Shown here: positions 16,804 through 25,909 of the stretch, piece by piece | How positions within the stretch are numbered: position 1 is the first letter of the stretch | Layout: every line of letters begins with the position of its first letter | Made by a program: the position numbers and the translations under genes | Notes under the pieces: generated by a model | What the model saw: only the letters and a program-made list of their open reading frames with translations | The model's database searches: none | Told to the model about the DNA's origin: nothing | Source of the DNA: Bacteroidales bacterium | GTDB taxonomy: Bacteria; Bacteroidota; Bacteroidia; Bacteroidales; UBA932 | Length of the DNA stretch: 64,000 bases | Assembly: GCA_017429475.1 (NCBI GenBank) | Contig: JAFROX010000006.1 | Location: 1 to 64,000, forward strand | Direction of reading: 5' to 3'

Positions 16804-16884
16804 ACAATTAAGCCCGCGTTGTTAGGCAATAATAGTGTTTAGGTGGGTAGGGGTGCCGGTGAGAGCCGCCACCCCTACATTTTT
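16804..16884 (+). ncRNA. Candidate small RNA ending in a hairpin, antisense-facing the HTCS 3' end
   Basis: A transcript from the -7 element at 16790-16797 would start near 16804. It would run through the conserved left half of repeat copy 1 and end at the hairpin 16848-16877 followed by CATTTTTAG. It would converge on the 3' end of the long HTCS gene. This is inference from promoter-like and terminator-like signals; the T-run is short, so confidence is low. Confidence 0.2.
16816..16877 (+). repeat. PUL-flanking repeat, copy 1
   Basis: Copy 1 begins GCGTTGTTAGG, has GTGTTTAGGT at 16835-16844, then TAGGGG, and ends with a hairpin (TAGGGTG-type arm 16848-16855 with CACCCCTA 16870-16877, plus an inner 4-bp stem). 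Copy 2 at 25816 shares the left blocks in the same orientation but has a different, still fully paired stem. The two copies bracket the long HTCS, SusC and SusD. Confidence 0.6.
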
Positions 16885-19800
16885 AGTTGAAGTCGGAAGG
16901 CTTGGCTTCAGTTGAGCCTGCGTGTTTGTCCTGATATTCTTTTGCAGTCATTCCGAAAAACTTCTTGAAAGTGTTCGAAAATACTGATGGATTACTGTAA
17001 CCGAGGGAATACGCAATTTGCGAAATGTTCTTTTTCTCGCCCTTTAAAAGTTCGGATGCCTGGTTCAGTCTTATTGATCTGATGTATTCTCCGGGAGACA
17101 GACCGGTAATTTCCTTAATTTTTCGGTGAAGGTGTGCGCGGCTGATGCCAACTGCTGCTGTGAGCATGTCTATGTTGAGATCTGGATTGCTTATGTTGGC
17201 ATTTATGGCGTTAAGGACTTTTTGCATAAGAATGTCATTATTGCTTGAGATCTCAACAGGTTGCAGCATTTCTTCAGTTACCCGAATCCCCTTAAGGCGA
17301 CTTGCAAGGCGCGATCGGCTCATTATGAGGTTTGTGCTCACTATTACAAGTTCTTCTTCGTTGAATGGTTTGGAGATGATGGCATCTGCGCCTGAGAGGA
17401 GACCTTTCAGCTGGATATCTTTCTCGATTATCGATGTGAGCAGCAAAACCGGAATGTGTGAGAGGTTTGTACTTGCTTTTATACGCTTGAGTAAGGTCAT
17501 GCCGTCGAGGTCTGGCATCATCAAGTCTGTGATTATCAAGTCTGGAGCTGAAGTCAACGAGAAGTTATACCCTTCTATCGCGCTGGTGAATGTGGTGACT
17601 TTGAATCGCGTGGAAAGAGCATCGTGAATATGTTTGCATATGTCTTCACTCTCATCAATTGCGACTACGGAATACTTCCTGCTACCTTTGACGGTCTTTT
17701 CTGTATATTCATCGGGTAATATGTCTCCATAGTATATACTCTGCTCAAACTTGCTGCTGGTGGATGCGGTTCCGTCTGCCATTCTATTTTTGCGGATATG
17801 GGCATTGCCAAGGGGAATTCGTACCAGAAACTGCCTACCTTGTCCGTTACTGAGATTGGTTGCCGTGAGCGTTCCTTTTAGGTGTTCTATGATAATGTGG
17901 TCAAGATAAAGACCGATGTCCGTGCCGAGAATTGTACCTGATTCATTTCTATAGGGCAATTCAAACATATGTTCCATCTGCTCTTCGCTGAATGGCTTGC
18001 CAGTATCCTGTATGACGACTTCTGCATATTTGTCTTTCTTGCGTGTCTCGATTTTTATGCTTCCCCCCTTCGGGGTGGCTTTGATCGAGTTGTCGAGCAA
18101 GTTGGATATCACTCTGCTGAAACTGTTCTGCTCGACCCATACGGGAATTTTAGTTTTTGCAGGGGTGTTTGTCAAATCAATGCTTTTATGTTCTGCCCAG
18201 TGTTCGACACCGTTGAGCATGTCTGTAATGAAGTCTGACAGATTAACCTGTGAGAATAGCATTGATGCCTTATCTTCGTCTATCTTGCGAACATCAAGTG
18301 ACTGGTTGAGCAGAGATATCACTTTCTCGGTGTTTCTCTGCATTGATCTCAGTGCTTTGTCAGTTTCTTCGTCATAACGGTTGCCTAGCAGTTTTTGCAA
18401 AGGCAAGGTGACCAAGGTCAATGGAGACCGCAGCTCATATGAAAGCAGAGTGAAAAAATCTAGTTTGCGTTCTGTGATCCTTTCGTGAGCTTTCTTTTCT
18501 TGGAGTGCCCTATATAAAGCCCTCAAGGCAAATGCTAGCCCGCATACAAGTAAAAAATAAACAATTATAGCCGGCCAGGTGGCATACCATGGCTTACGGA
18601 TAATGATGTTCAAGCTTGTAGCAGGCGAAACATGTCCATTCTCGTTCAATACAACTTCAAGTGTATGGCGTCCTGGCTTCAGGTTGTTCAGTGAAATCAT
18701 ATTGGATCCGATGGATGTAAGATGTGTATGCTTTTCTCTGTCAAGTAAATATTCAGCACGAATGTTTTCTGTCCCGCGATAATCCAGTGTCGAATAAAAA
18801 AGCCGCAGGTCATTGTCCTTGTGAGAAAGGTTGATCTTTCTCGCAGTGTTGAAATTTACATCGGCTATCGGTTTTTTGCCCGAATGTGTGCCGGGATACA
18901 CAGGAGTGTCGTTGATCAGGACCCTTGTCAGCATTGGAGCATCTTCAATCGGGTTGATGGATATTGATGAGGGGTCGAATCCGGTAATATCTCTTTGCCC
19001 CCCGAAAAATATCAAACCATTATTGGGGTCTTGCCAGTAACTGCCTCGGACATATTTAGTGTCAGACAGGCCACGTACTGCCTTATATGTGTCAACTTTG
19101 TTTTCACCAGGGTTGAATCGGACGACGCCGTCGAAAGTGCTTGCCCAAATATTGCCGTCGTTGTCTCCGGCCAGTCCGCATATCACCTGATTTTTCAGTC
19201 CGTCCATTGTGTAATGAGAATAAAGCTCTGTTGCCTTGTCATATGAAAACAAACCGCCAGAGGTGCCTATCCAGATGATGCCATCATAGTCTTCATATAA
19301 GGCATATACAGTAGAAGCGTCAAGTGCGACATTCGCCTGAATGGATTTAGAACTGCGGTCGGCATAACCATATACTCGTATTCCTCCGTAAATGCCGCAC
19401 CATATATATCCGTCTTTATCATATAGGAGAGTGTTGACTGTGCCGGCTCGGATATTGCGCCCAAGCGTTCCCGTGTCATTGTCGTAGAAGGCAATGCCGC
19501 CCGAGAAGAGGGAAATGGCGATGTTTCCGTCGGGACAGGGAAGTATTTTTTTTATATATAGGCCCTCTGTGCCGCTGACAAGGCGAGACGTCCCAGTTTC
19601 TTTATTGACAGAATACATCCCTCTGTACTTCGTGCCGACCAGTAGATTCCTGCTGTCTTGTTCGTAGATCGTATAGATGCTTCCTGGCAAAGACACGAAG
19701 TTGATGTCGCTTCCGTCGCCAGTGTATTTGTGCAGAATGCCGCTTTCTGAGCCTCCCCAAAGCACTCCGTCGCTGTCATAGTACACGGCATTGACCATCT

Positions 19801-20803
19801 CGTCTTCTGATGTGTAGATGAACCTTGGACCATAGGACATAAAGTCCGGCTGGCAGCAGCTTATCATGACCACACCATTGTATGTGCTGCCCAGCCATAT
19901 GTTCCCGCTGCTGTCTTCTATCCAGTCATCTATTGTTACGTGCTCCAGATCGACCTCCTTGTTGTAGAAATAATTAATGGATTGAACTGTCATCGATGTC
20001 ATATCAACGGTCTTGAACCCCTGCCCAGCTGTCGTCAGCAGAACTCGTCCGTCGTGTGTGGCCAGCAGTTTTGCCTGTGTGTAGGGATTACACTCGTTCT
20101 GTAGCATGTCAAAACAGCTGTCCTGTGCGTTCCATCTATAGACTGCGCTAGATGACGCTGCAAATATTTCTCCATGGCTTTCGGCGAAAGATGACAAGGT
20201 GGCTTCGGTTTCAATAGTCAGAACATCCTCTTCGCTTAGAAGGTATACCTTTCTGTTGTTCCCGGAGAGCCATGTCTTGCCGGTGCTGTCGATAAAGACT
20301 CTCGTGATAGAAGAGCTTGTGAGCTTGTTTACTTCTTCAAGGGGTTCGGCGGTCAGCGTTTCGGTATTCAAGCGGTATATATTGCCGAGTATAATCCATA
20401 AATCTCCATTTGCCAGCTCGACCATCCGTTCGGTCGGGATCCTTCTTCCGTCTGGATAATGGACACTGCTGAAAGTGTTGTTGTATCTGTCATAGAGTTG
20501 AAGCCCCAGATTAGTTCCAACCCACAACCGTCCTTGGCTGTCAGAAAACAGTTCGTAAATGTAATTGCTGTTAAGCGATGTGGTATCGCCTTCTTCAGTG
20601 TATATGTGGTCAAATGTCCATCCATCATAACGATTGAGCCCGTTGATGGTTCCAATCCAGATGATTCCGTCCTCGTCCTGGCATATTTCAGTGATTAGGT
20701 CGCAAGTGAGATCTCCGCTGCCAAAGTGTCTAGAAACTGGGGTTTGGGCCAATGCGAAGCAGCACTGGATTGATAGAATTAATACAAAAATGAAATGTCG
20801 CAT
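16883..20803 (-). CDS. Hybrid two-component system regulator (HTCS), kinase His replaced
   Basis: A one-protein signalling system that should sense an oligosaccharide in the periplasm and switch on the adjacent susCD genes. In order: signal peptide; two-bladed arrays of Reg_prop repeats (many [I/L]WIGT..GL/GI units, about 25-640); a Y_Y_Y Ig-like domain (HKDNDLRLFYSTLDYRGTE); a membrane segment (about 750-775); kinase; receiver; AraC domain. The ATPase boxes NLLDNSIKATP and QDTGKPF and receiver Asp1093 (ITDLMMPD) are intact. However, the H-box reads LSYELRSPL, with Tyr789 where His is expected. The TTG at 20809 overlaps a perfect -7 box, so I start at the ATG 20803 (1306 aa). Confidence 0.93.
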   Translation of the reverse strand: MRHFIFVLILSIQCCFALAQTPVSRHFGSGDLTCDLITEICQDEDGIIWIGTINGLNRYDGWTFDHIYTEEGDTTSLNSNYIYELFSDSQGRLWVGTNLGLQLYDRYNNTFSSVHYPDGRRIPTERMVELANGDLWIILGNIYRLNTETLTAEPLEEVNKLTSSSITRVFIDSTGKTWLSGNNRKVYLLSEEDVLTIETEATLSSFAESHGEIFAASSSAVYRWNAQDSCFDMLQNECNPYTQAKLLATHDGRVLLTTAGQGFKTVDMTSMTVQSINYFYNKEVDLEHVTIDDWIEDSSGNIWLGSTYNGVVMISCCQPDFMSYGPRFIYTSEDEMVNAVYYDSDGVLWGGSESGILHKYTGDGSDINFVSLPGSIYTIYEQDSRNLLVGTKYRGMYSVNKETGTSRLVSGTEGLYIKKILPCPDGNIAISLFSGGIAFYDNDTGTLGRNIRAGTVNTLLYDKDGYIWCGIYGGIRVYGYADRSSKSIQANVALDASTVYALYEDYDGIIWIGTSGGLFSYDKATELYSHYTMDGLKNQVICGLAGDNDGNIWASTFDGVVRFNPGENKVDTYKAVRGLSDTKYVRGSYWQDPNNGLIFFGGQRDITGFDPSSISINPIEDAPMLTRVLINDTPVYPGTHSGKKPIADVNFNTARKINLSHKDNDLRLFYSTLDYRGTENIRAEYLLDREKHTHLTSIGSNMISLNNLKPGRHTLEVVLNENGHVSPATSLNIIIRKPWYATWPAIIVYFLLVCGLAFALRALYRALQEKKAHERITERKLDFFTLLSYELRSPLTLVTLPLQKLLGNRYDEETDKALRSMQRNTEKVISLLNQSLDVRKIDEDKASMLFSQVNLSDFITDMLNGVEHWAEHKSIDLTNTPAKTKIPVWVEQNSFSRVISNLLDNSIKATPKGGSIKIETRKKDKYAEVVIQDTGKPFSEEQMEHMFELPYRNESGTILGTDIGLYLDHIIIEHLKGTLTATNLSNGQGRQFLVRIPLGNAHIRKNRMADGTASTSSKFEQSIYYGDILPDEYTEKTVKGSRKYSVVAIDESEDICKHIHDALSTRFKVTTFTSAIEGYNFSLTSAPDLIITDLMMPDLDGMTLLKRIKASTNLSHIPVLLLTSIIEKDIQLKGLLSGADAIISKPFNEEELVIVSTNLIMSRSRLASRLKGIRVTEEMLQPVEISSNNDILMQKVLNAINANISNPDLNIDMLTAAVGISRAHLHRKIKEITGLSPGEYIRSIRLNQASELLKGEKKNISQIAYSLGYSNPSVFSNTFKKFFGMTAKEYQDKHAGSTEAKPSDFN

Positions 20804-20806
20804 AAC

Positions 20807-20838
20807 CAAATTTAGGTATTAATAATCAAAACAAGCAA
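20807..20838 (-). promoter_or_regulatory. Promoter of the HTCS gene, nearly leaderless
   Basis: On the minus strand TAAATTTG (20814 down to 20807) is a perfect -7 box, with a TTG (20838-20836) 21 nt upstream. The box ends 3 nt before the ATG at 20803, so the transcript would start at or next to the start codon. Confidence 0.5.
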
Positions 20839-20932
20839 TAAAAAGTTAATCAAATGAGATTAATTACTGGTAAATGATATAATCTGACAATCTAGTGGGA
20901 TTTTGAAATAATCTCAAGGGATGTGTCATATC

Positions 20933-20940
20933 TAACTTTG
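20933..20940 (+). promoter_or_regulatory. -7 promoter element for susC
   Basis: TAACTTTG matches TAnnTTTG perfectly and lies 65 nt before the chosen susC start. No good -33 element is present at 19-21 nt, which suits an activator-dependent promoter under HTCS control. The region 20815-20932 is AT-rich and is the likely place for the regulator site; I see no convincing dyad. Confidence 0.55.
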
Positions 20941-21004
20941 TATTAGGATAACAAAACTAATGATGGCAATAGTTCCCCAATTGTTAACACCTAAAACAAT
21001 ACTT

Positions 21005-24000
21005 ATGAATAAAACAGTTTCTATTATGTCCAGATGTCTGGCAGTGCTTTTACTGGGGATTATCTCAGTTGGTGCATTCGCTCAACCGCGAACAGTTACC
21101 GGTACAGTTACAGACATAAACGGTGATCCGATGGTCGGAGTCAACGTTCTGGAAAAAGGTACACTCAACGGAGTAGTAACTGACCTAGATGGCAGATATT
21201 CTCTGCAGCTGGGTACTTCTAATCCTGTTATTGTTTTTTCCTTTATTGGATTCCTGGGCGTTGAGGAGTCCGTAGGAGCCCGCAGCGTCATTAATGTATC
21301 GATGGCGGAGGACAGGCAAAACCTCGATGAAGTTGTTGTTATCGGTTATGGTACTGCAAGGAAAATAGACATAACCGGTGCAGTTACACGTGCCGACATG
21401 ACGGCACTTGAAAATTCACCGAACGTTAATGTACTTCAGGCCTTGAAAGGAACCGTTCCTGGTCTCAACATTGGTGTGGCTACTACTGCCGGAGGCTCTC
21501 CTAGCATCACCATTAGAGGAACGAACACTATCTCAGGAAGCACCGAACCTCTTATTGTCATGGATGGAGTAATTTATCGAGGCAGCCTTTCAGATATCAA
21601 TACAGCCGATGTCGAGAGTATAGACGTTCTCAAAGATGCATCATCTACTGCTATTTATGGTAGCCAGGCAGCCAATGGCGTGCTTATTATTACTACAAAG
21701 ATGGCGAAGGAAGAAAGTAAGCCCATTGTTGAATATGCTACTTCATTTTCATATCAGACTTTGCTGAACAAATCAATGAAACGCCTTGATCGCGAAGGGT
21801 TCGTGCAGCAAATATCGGACATTTATTTATCAGAGAGTCGTATGGGAGAGGATATGAAGACTGTCAATCCGAACTTTGACCCCACCACCAAATTCCGCAA
21901 TGAACGTGCAATCTCAGGATATCTGGCAGGAGTAGAAACGGATTGGTGGGACTTGCTGACAGTAGATGTGCCATATATAATGAACCACAACCTTAGTGTG
22001 CGTGGGAAAAATGAAAAAAGCAGCTATTTCGCAAGTTTCGGCTATACCGATCAAAAGAACCTTGTTATAAACGATACCTTCAGACGTTATAATGCCAGGG
22101 TTAACCTTGACACGGAAATAACAGATTGGATGAAACTTGGAGGTCAGGCTTACTTCAATGTCAGTGATCTCTCGGGTGAAAACACTACTTTTGGCGATCT
22201 TTTCTCTATCCCGGCTTGTGTATCGCCCTATAACGATGACGGCACTCTAGCCACATATCCTTATATGACAACTCTCAATCCGCTTTTAAGCAAGGATAAC
22301 CCGGATGTCAACAAACGTTATAATATGTCGGCAAACGTATATGCAGACATATCAATTCCCTGGATTGAGGGGCTCAGCTACCGTGTGAACTTCGCAAATG
22401 ACTGGATTATAACAAACCAGTATAACTTCGATCCCTATGACAACAACCTTCAGGGAGTAGCTGCCAAAAATTATGGTAACCTGAAGGAGATGCAATTGGA
22501 TAACATCCTAACCTACAAACGTACTTTCGGACAGCATTCAGTGAATGCAACCCTAGTTTACGGTGTAGAGAAACGCGATTATGAGTCCACTTCTACGACT
22601 GCCAAAACCTTTACCGACATGTCACTGGGATACAATAATATGGGACTGGCACAGCAGGATCTGAATGTAATAGGCTCGAGTGCATGGGCTGAGAGCAGCC
22701 TCTACAGCATGGCCCGTATCGTTTATTCTTATGCAGACCGCTATATATTGACCGGAACAATCAGACGAGACGGTTTCTCTGGATTCGGTGAGAACAACAA
22801 GTTCGGATATTTCCCGTCAGCAGCCTTTGCATGGCGTCTTAGCGAGGAAAAATTCATCAAGGATAACGTGAACTGGATTGACAATCTCAAATTGCGTCTT
22901 TCATATGGAAGTAACGGAAACAGAACGGCAGGCCGCTATTCGACTATGGCATCAATGGCCAATAAGAGCAACTTCGGCAGTGCAGCAGGATATGTCTTCG
23001 GAGATGGTGCAACAGCTGAATTGTTGCAGTTGATGAGCACCCTTGCCAATCCGGGCCTTAAGTGGGAAACCACAAATTCAGTCAACTTCGGTATTGATTT
23101 CGGATTCTTGCATGGCAGACTCTTCGGATCGTATGATTTCTATGTATCAAACACAAAAGACCTGCTCTATAATATTAACATTCCGCTTATGAATGGTATG
23201 GTTTCGAATTCGATTCCTACGAATATTGGCAAGCTACGTAACATTGGCCATGAAATAAGCATTACCGGTATTCCTGTGCAGAAGAATGATTTCCAATGGA
23301 CGGTAACTGCCAACTTCAGCCGAAATCGCAACAAGGTTATTACAATACTCGGTACCGATGAGAACGGAGACGGAGTTGAAGACGACCTGATTGCCAGCAA
23401 TATCTTCATCGGTGAACCCCTGAATACTATTTATAGCTACAACTACACAGGTATGTGGCAGTTGTCCGATTATTATGCTGGCAATATCCCCACCGGATTT
23501 TACTATGGAACTTACAAAGTTGAGGACTTGAACGGTGACGGAAAAATTAACGCTGCCAGTGATCGCAAAAAAATCGGTTACAGGGATCCTTCATATCGCT
23601 TAAGCATTCAAAACACCTTCTCCTACAAAAACTGGACTCTCAACGTGTTTATCAATGCGATCCAGGGCGGCAAGAAGTACTATCTGGGACAGCCGGCATC
23701 TGGGATGCAGATTCCTGACCACCTGACGAACAACAGTTTTATAAAGTTCGACTATTGGACACCGGAAAATCCTGATGCGCGCTACCGTCAGTTAGGAGCA
23801 TACAACACTACTATAGGAGTTGGCGGCTCTCCTTATGTGTCACGCAGTTTCATACGCCTGCAGGAACTGTCGCTCAGCTACAGCATTCCCAAAACTTTTC
23901 TCAAGAAAATAGGAATGCAGGCTGCAAGAGTTTATATCAGCGGCAACAACCTGTTTACTCTTACTGACTGGGACGGATGGGACCCTGAGGCGGGTCAAGG

Positions 24001-24070
24001 CCTGTCATATTCTATCAGCGGCTATCCAACCATGAAGAACTATACCGTTGGTCTTAATTTGTCTTTCTAA
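21005..24070 (+). CDS. SusC/RagA-type TonB-linked outer membrane transporter
   Basis: 1021 aa from the ATG at 21005; the frame is open from 20960, but the first 15 codons carry no signal peptide and lie in the likely leader. A signal peptide (ending GAFAQ) is followed by a carboxypeptidase-regulatory-like domain (RTVTGTVTDINGDPMVGVNV). The TonB-dependent plug (SITIRGTNTISG, then VLKDASSTAIYGSQAANGVL) and a 22-strand barrel ending in Phe (VGLNLSF) complete it. It imports oligosaccharides with the lipid-anchored SusD partner 14 nt downstream. Codon use is visibly more A/T-rich than in the trp or ser genes. Confidence 0.97.
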   Translation: MNKTVSIMSRCLAVLLLGIISVGAFAQPRTVTGTVTDINGDPMVGVNVLEKGTLNGVVTDLDGRYSLQLGTSNPVIVFSFIGFLGVEESVGARSVINVSMAEDRQNLDEVVVIGYGTARKIDITGAVTRADMTALENSPNVNVLQALKGTVPGLNIGVATTAGGSPSITIRGTNTISGSTEPLIVMDGVIYRGSLSDINTADVESIDVLKDASSTAIYGSQAANGVLIITTKMAKEESKPIVEYATSFSYQTLLNKSMKRLDREGFVQQISDIYLSESRMGEDMKTVNPNFDPTTKFRNERAISGYLAGVETDWWDLLTVDVPYIMNHNLSVRGKNEKSSYFASFGYTDQKNLVINDTFRRYNARVNLDTEITDWMKLGGQAYFNVSDLSGENTTFGDLFSIPACVSPYNDDGTLATYPYMTTLNPLLSKDNPDVNKRYNMSANVYADISIPWIEGLSYRVNFANDWIITNQYNFDPYDNNLQGVAAKNYGNLKEMQLDNILTYKRTFGQHSVNATLVYGVEKRDYESTSTTAKTFTDMSLGYNNMGLAQQDLNVIGSSAWAESSLYSMARIVYSYADRYILTGTIRRDGFSGFGENNKFGYFPSAAFAWRLSEEKFIKDNVNWIDNLKLRLSYGSNGNRTAGRYSTMASMANKSNFGSAAGYVFGDGATAELLQLMSTLANPGLKWETTNSVNFGIDFGFLHGRLFGSYDFYVSNTKDLLYNINIPLMNGMVSNSIPTNIGKLRNIGHEISITGIPVQKNDFQWTVTANFSRNRNKVITILGTDENGDGVEDDLIASNIFIGEPLNTIYSYNYTGMWQLSDYYAGNIPTGFYYGTYKVEDLNGDGKINAASDRKKIGYRDPSYRLSIQNTFSYKNWTLNVFINAIQGGKKYYLGQPASGMQIPDHLTNNSFIKFDYWTPENPDARYRQLGAYNTTIGVGGSPYVSRSFIRLQELSLSYSIPKTFLKKIGMQAARVYISGNNLFTLTDWDGWDPEAGQGLSYSISGYPTMKNYTVGLNLSF

Positions 24071-24084
24071 ATCCGGGAATTACC

Positions 24085-25812
24085 ATGAAAAAAATAATTT
24101 ATACACTAATAGCAGTTGCATTTTGCACTTTGACTGCCTGCGACGAGACAAACTGGTTGAAAGAGGAGCCATTGGATTTCTATACTTCCGAGAACTCTTA
24201 CACGACATCTGCGCAATTCCAGCAATCGCTGAATTTCTTATATGAACTAATACGTGAGATGCATTGGAACAACAGCGGAGACTATGCAGTGACAATGTTC
24301 CTTGGAGACCTTTCATACGGAGGTACAGATCCTGATCTTAAGTTCAACAATTGGGAGACATGGGTTACTGCCAACACTACAGCGGCCAGTTATCACTGGC
24401 AAAGATGCTATTCGGGTATTGAGAACGCCAATGTAATCATAAACCGTCTGACTCTTACCGAGAAGGTGGGAGCAGCAGAAAAGAAAGTGATAGATGGAGA
24501 AGCACATTTCTTTCGCGCATATTTCTATAACCTTCTTGCCAATATGTACGGAGGTGTGCCCATTGTTACAGATGAGCCCACAGCCCCTCGCACGGATTTC
24601 GTCCGCGCCACAAGGGAGCAGGTATACCAACAGTGCAAGGCAGACCTGGAGTTAGCAATAAGTGAGCTTCCGGACATTACGGCTGTTAAAGATGGAAAGC
24701 TCAGCAAGCAGGCTGCGCAACATCTAGCCACAGAAGTCTATATTTCTCTTGGAGAATACCAAAACGCTATCAATTCGGCAACTGCCGTCATTTCTCATCC
24801 GAGCATGGCCCTTATGACATCTCGATTTGGGACTCGCGCAAAGGAAGAAGGTGACCCTTATTGGGATCTCTTCCAGACAGGTAATCAAAATCGTTCTACT
24901 TCAAGCAATACAGAGGCCATCCTGGTGATGCAGTATGAGTACAAGAGCGCTGGCTCAAACTATAGTTCTCAATTTCCTCGTCAGATGTTGCCTTTCTATG
25001 CTGGATTGCAGGTAAAAGGTAAGAATGGCGGAAATGTGCTTGCTTTTACGGATCTGACTGAGGAAAAAGGCGGTCGCGGTATCGGCGTGTTCCACCCTAC
25101 AGACCACTTCCTGTATGATATCTGGGGAGATGATTTCGACAGTGACTATCGCAACAGCAGCAGAATGATTATGCGAGATTTCCGCATTGACAATCCAAAT
25201 GCAGCCGGATATGGAGAATATGTAGTTGCAGACGGATGGTTGAACAGTGCCGTTTCAGGAGATATTGAATATACCAAGAATGATGCAGGATACCGTAACT
25301 TTTATCCTTTCGTACTTAAGTTCAGCCGCGTAGGAGACCTTCCTGATGATTGCTATGTCAAAACTTCTGACGGATCCATCAAGCAGACGGCTCTCGGAGA
25401 GCATGTCATAGCATATCAGTGGGGTAGCCTCAGTGCCAATTGCACTCTCAGAGACGATTATCTGTACCGTCTTGCAGGCACGTATCTCTTGAGAGCTGAG
25501 GCATATTTGGGCAATAACCAAAAGGACCTGGCTGCTGCTGACATAAATGCTGTAAGATTACGTTCCAATGCATCTCCCTGCTCTGCGGCTGAAGTAGATA
25601 TCGATTACATTCTTGACGAGCAGTTGAGGGAACTATACTTTGAAGATTTCCGTATACCCACACTCATGCGTCTTGGCAAGATGGTCGAGAGGACACAGAA
25701 ATACAATTATTTTGGTTATAACGTTAAATCATACCAAGATTTGTTCCCTATTCCATATAGCGAAATAGAACGAAATACCGGCGCTACTCTAGAGCAGAAT
25801 CCGGGTTATTAG
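24085..25812 (+). CDS. SusD/RagB-type glycan-binding surface lipoprotein
   Basis: A 575-aa lipoprotein (MKKIIYTLIAVAFCTLTAC, lipobox LTAC) that caps the SusC barrel and delivers glycan to it. The N-terminal TPR-like helices and the family motif EAHFFRAYFYNLLANMYGGVP are clear, as is the C-terminal ELYFEDFRIPTLMRLGKM. Length is typical. It follows susC by 14 nt and is surely co-transcribed. Repeat copy 2 begins 3 nt after its stop codon. Confidence 0.97.
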   Translation: MKKIIYTLIAVAFCTLTACDETNWLKEEPLDFYTSENSYTTSAQFQQSLNFLYELIREMHWNNSGDYAVTMFLGDLSYGGTDPDLKFNNWETWVTANTTAASYHWQRCYSGIENANVIINRLTLTEKVGAAEKKVIDGEAHFFRAYFYNLLANMYGGVPIVTDEPTAPRTDFVRATREQVYQQCKADLELAISELPDITAVKDGKLSKQAAQHLATEVYISLGEYQNAINSATAVISHPSMALMTSRFGTRAKEEGDPYWDLFQTGNQNRSTSSNTEAILVMQYEYKSAGSNYSSQFPRQMLPFYAGLQVKGKNGGNVLAFTDLTEEKGGRGIGVFHPTDHFLYDIWGDDFDSDYRNSSRMIMRDFRIDNPNAAGYGEYVVADGWLNSAVSGDIEYTKNDAGYRNFYPFVLKFSRVGDLPDDCYVKTSDGSIKQTALGEHVIAYQWGSLSANCTLRDDYLYRLAGTYLLRAEAYLGNNQKDLAAADINAVRLRSNASPCSAAEVDIDYILDEQLRELYFEDFRIPTLMRLGKMVERTQKYNYFGYNVKSYQDLFPIPYSEIERNTGATLEQNPGY

Positions 25813-25815
25813 GTT

Positions 25816-25880
25816 GCGTTGTTAGGTTACTAAAGTGTGTTTAGGTAGTTAGGGGCGATGTCGTAATTCTGTCGCCCCTA
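25816..25880 (+). repeat. PUL-flanking repeat, copy 2
   Basis: Copy 2 shares GCGTTGTTAGG (25816-25826) and GTGTTTAGGT (25837-25846) with copy 1. It ends in a hairpin of a 9-bp stem, TAGGGGCGA 25850-25858 with TCGCCCCTA 25872-25880. Relative to copy 1 the stem has compensatory changes (GTG/CAC to GCG/CGC). It lies between SusD and the GH2 gene, where it might also attenuate read-through. Confidence 0.6.
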
Positions 25881-25909
25881 TTAACCGATAAAAATCGTAA
25901 ATTCGCCAT

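Larger units (their letters stand above)
16650..16882. other. Intergenic region between the two HTCS genes
   Basis: 233 nt of AT-rich sequence with two plus-strand matches to TAnnTTTG (16684-16691 and 16790-16797, both TATCTTTG) and repeat copy 1 with its hairpin. No open frame of note. The plus-strand boxes do not serve any annotated gene, which is why a small RNA is proposed separately. Confidence 0.5.

Noticed and set aside
20960-21004. Longer SusC starting at 20960
   Set aside because: The 15 extra residues precede a complete signal peptide and lie just after the predicted transcription start, so they are probably the untranslated leader.
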